Source of the DNA: Methanobacteriota archaeon
Lineage (GTDB): Archaea > Halobacteriota > Methanosarcinia > Methanosarcinales > Methanoperedenaceae
Assembly (NCBI GenBank): GCA_018899795.1
Contig: JAHIHJ010000302.1
Coordinates: 1 to 9,760, forward strand
DNA length: 9,760 nucleotides
Direction: 5' to 3'
Shown: in pieces, positions 1-9,760 of the stretch
Position numbering within the stretch: position 1 is the stretch's first letter
How the letters are laid out: each line of letters begins with the position of its first letter
The notes under the pieces: model-generated
Database searches by the model: none
What the model saw: only the letters and a program-made list of their open reading frames with translations
Told to the model about the DNA's origin: nothing
Program-made: the position numbers and the translations under genes

Positions 1-1
1 A

Positions 2-1297
2 GGTGAAAAAGAAGAAAAAGAAGCGGCAATTGGATCCATGCCAATGATGATATGGTCAAAGAAATGCAACCTTGTGGGATTGACGCAGAAGGAAATGGTA
101 GAACTGGGAGAAGACCCGCAGGACCCGGGCGGATATTTCATAATCAACGGAACTGAACGTGTAATTACCACGCTTGAAGACCTTGCCCCGAACAAGATCC
201 TTGTCGAATTCGAAGAAAGATACGGCGAAAATATAGAAGTTGCGAAAGTATTTTCACAGAGGCGAGGTTATCGCGCCCTTGTGGTGGTTGAGCGTAACCG
301 GAAATCCATTCTTGAAGTTTCATTCCCCTCCATATCAGGCAGGATCAATTTTGTCACGCTCATCAGATCGCTTGGCATTGAGACAGATCAGGATGTCGTA
401 AATGCCGTGTCCAATGACCCGGAGATCGTTAAATTCATGCTCGAAAACCTTGAAGAAGCTGAAGTTGATGATAAAGAAAAAGCCATGGAAAAGATCGGCA
501 CCCGCGTTGCTTCAGGTCAGGCAAGGGATTACCAGATAAAGAGGGCAAATTACGTAATAGACAGATACCTTCTGCCTCATCTCGGAAATGATGAAGCTCA
601 CCGGATGCTCAAAGCCCAGTTCCTGGGACGCATGGCGCAGGCTTGTTTTGAACTTGCGCTCAAAAAGAGGGAAAGCGATGATAAAGACCATTATGCAAAT
701 AAAAGGCTCAAACTGGCGGGAGACCTGATGGAAGACCTGTTCAGGGTCTCGTTCAACAGGCTCACGCGGGACATCAAATACCAGCTCGAGAGAGCAAGCA
801 TGAGGAACAGGGACCTTAACGTAGCTACAGTCGTGCGCTCAGATGTGCTGACAGAGCGACTTGTGCATCCGCTTGCAACAGGCAACTGGGTTGGCGGGCG
901 CACGGGCGTATCACAACTGCTTGACCGTACTGATTATATTGCATCTCTCTCTCATCTGAGAAGGGTCATCTCACCGCTGTCCCGCTCCCAGCCTCATTTC
1001 GAGGCGCGTGACCTTCATCCCACGCAGTGGGGCAGGGTCTGTCCTTCGGAGACGCCTGAAGGACCAAACTGCGGTCTTGTGAAGAACTTTGCGCAGCTTG
1101 TTGAAATATCTACAAGCGCAGGTGAAGACAAGCAGTTCAGGAGCCTGCTTTTTGAATTGGGCGTTGTCCCGATAATACCGCAGCTTGTTGGAATGGACGA
1201 AGTCCCCACTACCTATGCTACTGAATTAGAAGCAGCTGAGGAAGAAGATGTTAAAGTTGAACCCGAGGAAGAACCGGAGGTTGATTCCTTTGAATAA
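2..1297 (+). CDS. rpoB2: DNA-directed RNA polymerase subunit B'' (Rpo2 N-terminal half), 5' partial
   Basis: This is the N-terminal half of the split second-largest subunit of archaeal RNA polymerase; with B' it forms the lobe, protrusion and fork side of the active-site cleft. The frame is open to the left edge (codons from base 2), so the ATG at 38 is internal: the preceding residues read ...AAIGS before MPMM, as in the family's IGxxPxM segment. 431 residues are visible; full-length family members run to about 500, so an estimated 70-100 N-terminal residues are missing. Numbering from M at base 38, landmarks are [18 protein letters not shown] (25-42), the conserved [14 protein letters not shown] (215-228), and the fork-loop block [13 protein letters not shown] plus [16 protein letters not shown] (321-350). 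The C-terminus is an acidic tail with about 13 Glu/Asp in the last 24 residues. The stop codon lies 8 bases inside the next gene, implying translational coupling. Confidence 0.97.
   Translation, partial: GEKEEKEAAIGSMPMMIWSKKCNLVGLTQKEMVELGEDPQDPGGYFIINGTERVITTLEDLAPNKILVEFEERYGENIEVAKVFSQRRGYRALVVVERNRKSILEVSFPSISGRINFVTLIRSLGIETDQDVVNAVSNDPEIVKFMLENLEEAEVDDKEKAMEKIGTRVASGQARDYQIKRANYVIDRYLLPHLGNDEAHRMLKAQFLGRMAQACFELALKKRESDDKDHYANKRLKLAGDLMEDLFRVSFNRLTRDIKYQLERASMRNRDLNVATVVRSDVLTERLVHPLATGNWVGGRTGVSQLLDRTDYIASLSHLRRVISPLSRSQPHFEARDLHPTQWGRVCPSETPEGPNCGLVKNFAQLVEISTSAGEDKQFRSLLFELGVVPIIPQLVGMDEVPTTYATELEAAEEEDVKVEPEEEPEVDSFE
1276..1280 (+). promoter_or_regulatory. Ribosome binding site GGAGG for rpoB' TTG start
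   Basis: A perfect GGAGG lies 9 bases before the TTG at 1290. It lies inside the coding sequence of the upstream gene's acidic tail. Its spacing supports TTG 1290 as the rpoB' start and excludes the in-frame ATG at 1248, which lies upstream of this site. Confidence 0.8.
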
Positions 1298-3104
1298 GAC
1301 CAGGATTTTTTTAAACGGTGAACTTCTGGGAACAAATGAAAATCCCAGAGAATTCGTTGCAGAATTAAGAACAAAACGCCAGCAGGGTGAAATAAAGAAA
1401 CAGGTCAACATCACGTTCTATGAAGATACGAACGAGATATATATCAACTCAGACCCGGGAAGAGCAAGACGCCCTGCCATAATCGTAAAAAATGGCGCAC
1501 CTCTTATAACAAAAGAGCACATAGAAAAGTTAAAGAACGGAGAATATAATTTTGAAAATCTCGTAAACGATGGTCTTATAGAATTTCTGGATGCTGAAGA
1601 GGAAGAGAACGCTCTTATAGCGATCGATGAGAAGGATATCACCCAGAAACATACTCATCTTGAGATCAACCCTGCATTGATACTCGGTATATGTACGGGA
1701 ATGGTTCCTTTCCCTGAGCACAATGCATCGCCAAGGAACACGATGGGCGCAGGTATGATAAAACAGTGCCTGGGTATGTCCACTCCAAACATGAAACTTC
1801 GCCCTGACACGAGGGCGCACGTTCTGCATTACCCGCAGAAGGCAATGGTAAGTACGCAGACCGCAGAAGCCATCGGGTTCGATAAGAGACCTGCAGGGCA
1901 GAACTTTGTGATCGCTGTTCTATCGTATGAGGGTTATAATATTGAAGATGCGCTTGTGATAAACAGAGGTTCCATAGAGCGAGGACTTGGCAGAAGCCAT
2001 TTCTTCAGGACGAACGAAGGCGAGGAACGCAAATACCCCGGAGGGCAGGAAGACAAATTCGAGATCCCTGATGCGGAAGTAAGAGGGGCTCGCGGCGCTG
2101 ATGTCTATAAGCAGCTGGACCTGGATGGGCTGGTCAACGCTGAAATACCCGTTGGACCGAACGACGTCCTCATAGGCAAAACAAGTCCACCAAGGTTCCT
2201 GGAAGAACCCACGGAACTGGGCATAAGCCCTCTCCAGCGAAGAGAAAGCTCTGTCACCATGCGTTCGAACGAGAAAGGGACAGTTGATACCGTCATACTT
2301 ACAGAATCCGAGAACGGCTCCAGGCTTGCAAAAGTCAGGACACGCGACCAGAGAGTGCCTGAAATTGGTGATAAGTTCGCATCAAGGCACGGGCAGAAAG
2401 GTGTCATAGGTCTCATAGTGCCTCATGAGGACATGCCTTTTGCTGAGAACGGGATCGTACCCGACCTGATAGTAAATCCTCACGCCATCCCTTCAAGAAT
2501 GACAGTAGGGCACGTTCTTGAAATGATCGGCGGCAAGGTGGGATCTCTTGAAGGAAGGCAGATCGATGGAACTCCGTTTTCAGGAGCATCCGAAGTTGAA
2601 TTGAGGGGCGCTCTTAAGAAGTTCGGATATTCTCATACAAGCAAGGAAGTGCTTTATGACGGAATAACCGGTCATATGATCCAGGCAGATATATTCGTCG
2701 GCGTGATCCTGTACCAGAAGCTGTACCACATGGTTTCCTCAAAGATGCATGCAAGGTCACGCGGTCCTGTCCAGGTATTGACAAGACAGCCCACTGAAGG
2801 CAGGGCAAGGGAAGGCGGTCTCAGGTTCGGTGAAATGGAGCGCGATGTGCTTATCGGGCACGGCGCGGCCATGGCTCTGAAAGAACGGCTTCTTGATGAA
2901 TCCGACAGGGTGGTGGAATACGTCTGTACCACCTGCGGAATGATCGCCACTCTCGATAAAAGAAAAAATACAACGGTATGCCACAATTGTAATGCAGAAA
3001 CAGGCATTCATCCTGCTGAAATGAGCTACGCGTTCAAGTTATTGCTTGACGAGATCATTTCCCTGGGCGTAGCGCCGCGGCTTGTGCTCGAGGATGCAGT
3101 GTAG
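1290..3104 (+). CDS. rpoB1: DNA-directed RNA polymerase subunit B' (Rpo2 C-terminal half)
   Basis: This is the C-terminal half of the split second-largest subunit, providing the hybrid-binding domain, wall and anchor of the polymerase. I place the start at TTG 1290: it follows a GGAGG by 9 bases and gives [10 protein letters not shown], the typical family N-terminus, for 604 residues, the usual length. The ATG at 1248 would add 14 residues that are merely an off-frame reading of the B'' acidic tail. Landmarks: [20 protein letters not shown] (212-231), [12 protein letters not shown] (360-371, the most conserved active-site block), [20 protein letters not shown] near 487-506, and a C-terminal zinc ribbon with C546, C549, C564 and C567. 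It overlaps rpoB'' by 8 bases and is followed 9 bases later by rpoA', so it belongs to the same operon. Confidence 0.97.
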   Translation: MNKTRIFLNGELLGTNENPREFVAELRTKRQQGEIKKQVNITFYEDTNEIYINSDPGRARRPAIIVKNGAPLITKEHIEKLKNGEYNFENLVNDGLIEFLDAEEEENALIAIDEKDITQKHTHLEINPALILGICTGMVPFPEHNASPRNTMGAGMIKQCLGMSTPNMKLRPDTRAHVLHYPQKAMVSTQTAEAIGFDKRPAGQNFVIAVLSYEGYNIEDALVINRGSIERGLGRSHFFRTNEGEERKYPGGQEDKFEIPDAEVRGARGADVYKQLDLDGLVNAEIPVGPNDVLIGKTSPPRFLEEPTELGISPLQRRESSVTMRSNEKGTVDTVILTESENGSRLAKVRTRDQRVPEIGDKFASRHGQKGVIGLIVPHEDMPFAENGIVPDLIVNPHAIPSRMTVGHVLEMIGGKVGSLEGRQIDGTPFSGASEVELRGALKKFGYSHTSKEVLYDGITGHMIQADIFVGVILYQKLYHMVSSKMHARSRGPVQVLTRQPTEGRAREGGLRFGEMERDVLIGHGAAMALKERLLDESDRVVEYVCTTCGMIATLDKRKNTTVCHNCNAETGIHPAEMSYAFKLLLDEIISLGVAPRLVLEDAV

Positions 3105-3108
3105 GAGG
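3103..3108 (+). promoter_or_regulatory. Ribosome binding site AGGAGG for rpoA'
   Basis: AGGAGG begins inside the rpoB' stop codon (TAG 3102-3104) and ends 5 bases before the ATG at 3114. Strong complementarity to the 16S tail and overlap with the upstream stop fit coupled translation of B' and A'. Confidence 0.75.
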
Positions 3109-3113
3109 AAATT

Positions 3114-7189
<4,076 letters not shown>

Positions 7190-7191
7190 TC

Positions 7192-7485
7192 ATGGAAACT
7201 GATATCAGCAAAGTATTAAGAAGCGCACTATCCACAGGCAAAGTGGTAGTTGGAATAAAACAGACACGTGTTGCTGTTAAGAACGGGACGGCTCAGGTCG
7301 TTGTTGTTTCATCTAATTGTGTGGAACAGAGCCTTAAGGAACTAAAGGGAATATCTTTGATGAAATATCCGGGATTGAGCACTGACCTTGGTGTTGCATG
7401 CGGCAAACCATTCTCGATATCGGCTCTTGCCGTTCTGGAACCGGGGGATTCCGAGATAGTTTCTTTTGGGAGCATGAATGAGTGA
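7192..7485 (+). CDS. rpl30e: Ribosomal protein L30e (large-subunit protein eL30 type)
   Basis: This is a small RNA-binding protein of the L7Ae/L30e fold, part of the 50S ribosome in archaea and located in this operon in many euryarchaea. With the start at 7192 it has 97 residues. Visible family features are the N-terminal ISKVLRSALSTGKVVVGIKQ stretch, the strand-turn VVVVSSNCVEQSLKEL (37-52) with the Asn-Cys typical of the RNA-binding loop, and LGVACGKPFSISALAVLEPG (66-85). The ATG at 7186 would add Met-Ile and overlap the A'' stop, but its spacing to GGAG is too short. The gene's 3' end overlaps nusA by 8 bases. Confidence 0.93.
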   Translation: METDISKVLRSALSTGKVVVGIKQTRVAVKNGTAQVVVVSSNCVEQSLKELKGISLMKYPGLSTDLGVACGKPFSISALAVLEPGDSEIVSFGSMNE

Positions 7486-7909
7486 AGTGAAGTTGAGTAC
7501 TGACGGAATAAGATATATCGCACTATTTGAGAATCTGACCGGAGCAAGAGCAAAAGACTGCTTTGAGGATTCAGAGAACAACAGGCTTGTCTTCGTAATA
7601 AAGAACGGGGACATGGGACTGGCTATCGGTAAAGGCGGGGACCATATAAACCGTGTAAAGAAAGCAATAGGTAAGCATGTCGAGATCATAGAATACTCGG
7701 ACGACCCTGTGGAGTTCGTGAAGAACGCCTTTCATCCTGTTTCTATAAAAAATGTAAACATTGTTGTTAAGGACGACAAGCGTATAGCTTATGTAGAAGT
7801 ACTTACTAAAGAGAAGGGGCTTGCCATCGGGAGAGACGGCAAAAACATCGAAAAAGTAAAAAAGCTCTCCACGAGGCACCATAATATCGATGATGTAGTC
7901 ATACAATAG
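7478..7909 (+). CDS. nusA: NusA-like transcription factor, archaeal two-KH form
   Basis: This is the archaeal NusA homologue: 143 residues consisting of two KH RNA-binding domains, lacking the N-terminal polymerase-binding and S1 domains of bacterial NusA. The first KH signature is GLAIGKGGDHI (47-57) with the GKGG loop, and the second is GLAIGRDGKNI (114-124) with GRDG. Both GxxG loops are intact, so nucleic-acid binding is expected. The family is assumed to act in transcription termination or antitermination or rRNA handling, but its archaeal role is less well defined than in bacteria. The start ATG lies inside rpl30e (8-base overlap) with GGGAG at 7468-7472. It is followed by the only sizeable spacer in the operon. 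Confidence 0.94.
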   Translation: MSEVKLSTDGIRYIALFENLTGARAKDCFEDSENNRLVFVIKNGDMGLAIGKGGDHINRVKKAIGKHVEIIEYSDDPVEFVKNAFHPVSIKNVNIVVKDDKRIAYVEVLTKEKGLAIGRDGKNIEKVKKLSTRHHNIDDVVIQ

Positions 7910-7942
7910 ACCCCGTTAGACCTTGCATTTAAATGCGGGGTC
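7909..7942 (+). other. Intercistronic hairpin and perfect palindrome before rps12
   Basis: GACCCCG (7909-7915, overlapping the last base of the nusA stop) can pair with CGGGGTC (7936-7942): a perfect 7-bp GC-rich stem around a 20-base loop. Within the loop, overlapping the stem by one base, lies a perfect 12-bp palindrome GCATTTAAATGC (7925-7936). No U tract follows, so it is not a plain terminator. The ATTTAAAT core could be a TATA box for an internal rps12-rps7 promoter, or the structure could be a regulatory RNA element. Both are inference. Confidence 0.45.
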
Positions 7943-7958
7943 GCGAGGGGCATTATAC

Positions 7959-7963
7959 GGAGG
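7959..7963 (+). promoter_or_regulatory. Ribosome binding site GGAGG for rps12 TTG start
   Basis: A perfect GGAGG with a 7-base spacer to TTG 7971. The next in-frame ATG (7983) is 19 bases away and the other upstream TTG (7923) precedes this site, so the site fixes the start. Confidence 0.8.
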
Positions 7964-7970
7964 AAAAAAC

Positions 7971-8399
7971 TTGGGAAAAGGAATGTACGCCGCTCGGAAA
8001 CTCAAGAGCGAGCATAAGAAGTTCAGATGGAGCGATATCAATTATAGCCGGAGGGCTCTTAATCTTGATGTAAAGGCTGACCCGCTTGCGGGGGCGCCAC
8101 GCGCCAGAGGTATAGCGCTTGAAAAAGTCGGAATAGAAGCAAAACAGCCCAATTCAGGCATAAGAAAATGCATCAGGCTGCAGCTGATCAAGAACGGTAA
8201 ACAGGTAACAGCATTCTGTCCTCTTGACGGCGCCATCAACTTCATAGACGAACACGATGAGGTTGTCGTTGAAGGTATAGGCGGACGGATGGGTGGAGCA
8301 ATGGGCGACATCCCTGGCGTGCGCTGGAAGGTCGTATCAGTGAATAATGTGGACCTGAGGCAGATGGTGCTTGGAAAGAAGGAAAAACCGGTGAGATAA
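7971..8399 (+). CDS. rps12: Ribosomal protein S12 (uS12)
   Basis: This is a small-subunit decoding-centre protein. With the TTG start at 7971 the protein is 142 residues, the expected archaeal length, beginning [12 protein letters not shown]. Key segments: [11 protein letters not shown] (18-28), [16 protein letters not shown] (52-67, the decoding loop corresponding to the bacterial PNSA block; here Gly replaces the more common Ala), [20 protein letters not shown] (75-94), and [20 protein letters not shown] (102-121). The C-terminus is GKKEKPVR. A longer reading from TTG 7923 adds 16 residues that do not resemble the family. The gene is separated from nusA by 61 bases and followed one base later by rps7. 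Confidence 0.95.
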   Translation: MGKGMYAARKLKSEHKKFRWSDINYSRRALNLDVKADPLAGAPRARGIALEKVGIEAKQPNSGIRKCIRLQLIKNGKQVTAFCPLDGAINFIDEHDEVVVEGIGGRMGGAMGDIPGVRWKVVSVNNVDLRQMVLGKKEKPVR

Positions 8400-8400
8400 T

Positions 8401-8961
8401 ATGCACAAATTATATGGAAAATGGGATTTTTCTGAAGTTGAGGTCAAAGATCCAAGTGTCAGGAATTACATTAATCTTGCGCCTATATTCATCCCCCACA
8501 GCTGCGGAAAGAATTCTAAAAAGCAGTTCAGTAAATCGAATCTGAACATCGTTGAGCGGCTTGTCAACAAAATGATGCGGGAAGAGCATAACACAGGGCA
8601 GAAGATCACTTTGAACAGGATAGTTAAGGATGCTTTTGAGATCATCAGCAAGAAAACCGGTCAGAACCCGGTGCAGGTACTGGTGAACGCGATATCGAAC
8701 GCAGGTCCAAGAGAAGAGACGGTCAGACTGCAGTATGGAGGCATCGCAGTACCAAAGTCAGTCGATACAGCCCCGCAGCGCCGTGTTGATACTGCGCTGA
8801 GATTAATTTCTCAGGGCGCGCAGCAGGCTGCATTCGGCAAGAAGAAATTGCTTGTTGATGCGCTTGCAGATGAGATCATCGCCGCGGCGAACTATGATGT
8901 TAAAGGGTTTGCCATGGGCAAGAAGGACAATATCGAGCGTGTTGCGAAAGCGGCGCGGTAA
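8401..8961 (+). CDS. rps7: Ribosomal protein S7 (uS7)
   Basis: This is the small-subunit protein that nucleates folding of the 3' domain of 16S rRNA. It has 186 residues, typical for archaea, and starts MHKLYGKWDFSEVEVKD. Conserved stretches include YINLAPIFIPHSCGKNSKKQ (24-43), NIVERLVNKMMREEHNTGQK (49-68), NPVQVLVNAISNAGPREETV (88-107), and the S7 RNA-binding C-terminal part ending near KKDNIERVAKAAR. GGTGA (8390-8394) lies 6 bases before the ATG and overlaps the S12 reading frame, so S12 and S7 are probably co-translated. A strong T-rich terminator follows within 7 bases of the stop. Confidence 0.96.
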   Translation: MHKLYGKWDFSEVEVKDPSVRNYINLAPIFIPHSCGKNSKKQFSKSNLNIVERLVNKMMREEHNTGQKITLNRIVKDAFEIISKKTGQNPVQVLVNAISNAGPREETVRLQYGGIAVPKSVDTAPQRRVDTALRLISQGAQQAAFGKKKLLVDALADEIIAAANYDVKGFAMGKKDNIERVAKAAR

Positions 8962-8967
8962 TCCTGG

Positions 8968-8994
8968 TTTTCTTTTTTTTATTTTTTAATTTTT
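8968..8994 (+). terminator. T-rich archaeal intrinsic terminator after rps7
   Basis: 23 of 27 bases are T, in runs of 4, 8, 6 and 5, starting 7 bases after the rps7 stop. Archaeal polymerase terminates on such oligo-T tracts without a hairpin. It marks the end of the RNA polymerase and ribosomal operon. Confidence 0.85.
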
Positions 8995-9029
8995 GGTCTC
9001 TGGCTATTCCAATCCACTGATATTAACTC

Positions 9030-9037
9030 TTATATAT
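9030..9037 (+). promoter_or_regulatory. Archaeal TATA box for the cas6-type gene
   Basis: TTATATAT in an AT-rich intergenic setting, about 25 bases upstream of a predicted transcription start near 9058-9062. That would give a short leader of about 25 bases containing GGTGGTGA (9067-9074) before the ATG at 9084. Position after a terminator makes an independent promoter necessary. Confidence 0.6.
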
Positions 9038-9083
9038 TTCATCAACTAAAGAGCTACTGAAAATGAGGTGGTGAAAAGCATCG

Positions 9084-9760
9084 ATGAAGTTGTCTAAATA
9101 CCGGTTTGTCATAAAACCACAACAACAACTTATTCTCCCTCCATATAAGGGTTCAGCTTTAAGAGGTGTTTTTGGACTTGGTTTGAGAGAATTACTGTGC
9201 CCGGATATAAGACGGAAATGTAACGAATGTATGGCTCAGAATATGTGCGTCTATTCATATGTTTTTGAAACATCGATTCTTTCGGAAATCAGGGGGCAAA
9301 AGAAGAAAATAGATGCTCCGCGTCCTTTTATTATTGAACCGCCTCTTGATCAAATAAATTATTATGGAATGGATGACAGATTAGCGTTTAATTTTATCCT
9401 GATCGGTCGCGCGGTTGATTATATTAAAATATGTATCAAAGCTTTTCAGGAACGAGGGAATATGGGGATAGGAACAAATAATGGAAAATATTTTCTTGAG
9501 AAAGTAACCTGTATAAATAAGGACATTGAGAAAATCATTTTTGATGGTAATTCATATAGGGATGACTGCCAGATAATAGAATCCTCTGAGCTTCTCAATG
9601 AAGGAGCAAAACTAAATTTAAATAGAGTAACATTGCGTTTCTTAACACGTGCAAGGATGAAATATGAAGGCGATCCTGTTACAGATTTGTATTTTGAAAT
9701 TTTTATGGTAAATCTTCTTGGAAGGTTAGAGTCAATAGCCAGGATTCATTGTGATGAAAA
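9084..9760 (+). CDS. cas6: Cas6-type CRISPR pre-crRNA processing endoribonuclease (RAMP), 3' partial
   Basis: This is a probable RAMP-fold Cas6 protein that cleaves CRISPR precursor transcripts within the repeat to release guide RNAs for type I or III effectors. 225 residues are visible and the frame is open to the right edge. Family-like features: an N-terminal FVIKPQQQLILPPYKGSALR stretch (8-27) continuing GVFGLGLRE (28-36); a Cys cluster C39, C46, C49, C55 followed by VFE; DAPRPFIIEPP (77-87); FILIGRAVDYI (104-114); the glycine-rich GNMGIGTNNGKYFLEKV (125-141); and VTLRFLTRARMKYEGDP (182-198). These resemble the Cas6 family with the C-terminal PF10040 domain, by recognition rather than a search. 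Catalytic residues cannot be assigned because the C-terminus is missing. The start is ATG 9084, 9 bases after GGTGGTGA; the frame is closed by a TGA at 9072. A hand look shows it is distinctly more AT-rich than the operon. Specific subtype and partners are unknown. Confidence 0.75.
   Translation, partial: MKLSKYRFVIKPQQQLILPPYKGSALRGVFGLGLRELLCPDIRRKCNECMAQNMCVYSYVFETSILSEIRGQKKKIDAPRPFIIEPPLDQINYYGMDDRLAFNFILIGRAVDYIKICIKAFQERGNMGIGTNNGKYFLEKVTCINKDIEKIIFDGNSYRDDCQIIESSELLNEGAKLNLNRVTLRFLTRARMKYEGDPVTDLYFEIFMVNLLGRLESIARIHCDE

Noticed and set aside
1248..1289. ATG at 1248 as the rpoB' start
   Set aside because: The 14 added residues are an off-frame reading of the rpoB'' tail, do not resemble the family N-terminus, and the GGAGG site lies downstream of this ATG.
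7909..7942. The hairpin after nusA as a rho-independent terminator
   Set aside because: No T tract follows the stem, the loop is 20 bases long, and the next genes belong to the same conserved cluster.
7923..7970. TTG at 7923 as the start of S12
   Set aside because: The extra 16 residues fall in the hairpin/palindrome spacer, no ribosome binding site precedes it, and the S12 family starts near [10 protein letters not shown].
8962..9760. A CRISPR array next to the cas6-type gene
   Set aside because: No regularly spaced direct repeats of about 25-40 bases are visible up to the window edge; an array, if any, lies outside.

Overview
The window is a stretch of a euryarchaeal chromosome. It carries most of the RNA polymerase large-subunit operon followed by a ribosomal protein pair, all on the plus strand. 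The archaeal assignment rests on several features: both large RNA polymerase subunits are split (B''/B' and A'/A''), the genes are followed by L30e, a short two-KH NusA-like protein, S12 and S7 in the classical archaeal order, genes overlap by a few bases, GGAGG/GGTGA-type ribosome binding sites are used, and a T-rich terminator ends the operon. The split B subunit excludes Crenarchaeota-like lineages. Arg codons AGG/AGA, frequent ATA for Ile, and the overall protein sequences suggest a methanogen or methanotroph of the Methanosarcinales type (possibly ANME-2d/Methanoperedens-like). That last step is inference.

Layout: rpoB'' (2-1297, 5' end outside the window), rpoB' (1290-3104, TTG start), rpoA' (3114-6038), rpoA'' (6035-7189), rpl30e (7192-7485), nusA (7478-7909), a 61-bp spacer holding a hairpin and a perfect 12-bp palindrome, rps12 (7971-8399, TTG start), rps7 (8401-8961), a T-rich terminator (8968-8994), a new promoter (TATA-like element at 9030-9037), and the first 225 codons of a Cas6-type CRISPR RNA-processing protein (9084 to the window edge). 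The usual next genes, the elongation factors EF-2 and EF-1alpha, are absent here. The transition from core operon to accessory DNA lies within about 120 bp.

The genes of the first eight-gene unit work together in transcription and translation. B'', B', A' and A'' form the catalytic core of RNA polymerase, the NusA-like protein is a predicted RNA-binding transcription factor, and L30e, S12 and S7 are ribosomal proteins.

The most notable observation is an apparent 288-bp (96-codon) in-frame insertion inside rpoA', in the clamp-head region just after the second zinc site. It is flanked by an 11/12-matching direct repeat (3623-3634 and 3911-3922), is about 31% G+C against 52-58% in sampled flanking lines, and keeps an open frame. 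Removing one repeat unit leaves an A' subunit of 878 residues with a smooth family-like sequence across the join. It looks like a mobile, protein-coding mini-insert living inside an essential RNA polymerase gene, comparable in concept to the palindromic elements found inside Rickettsia genes. The second notable point is the cas6-type gene placed directly behind the operon's terminator.
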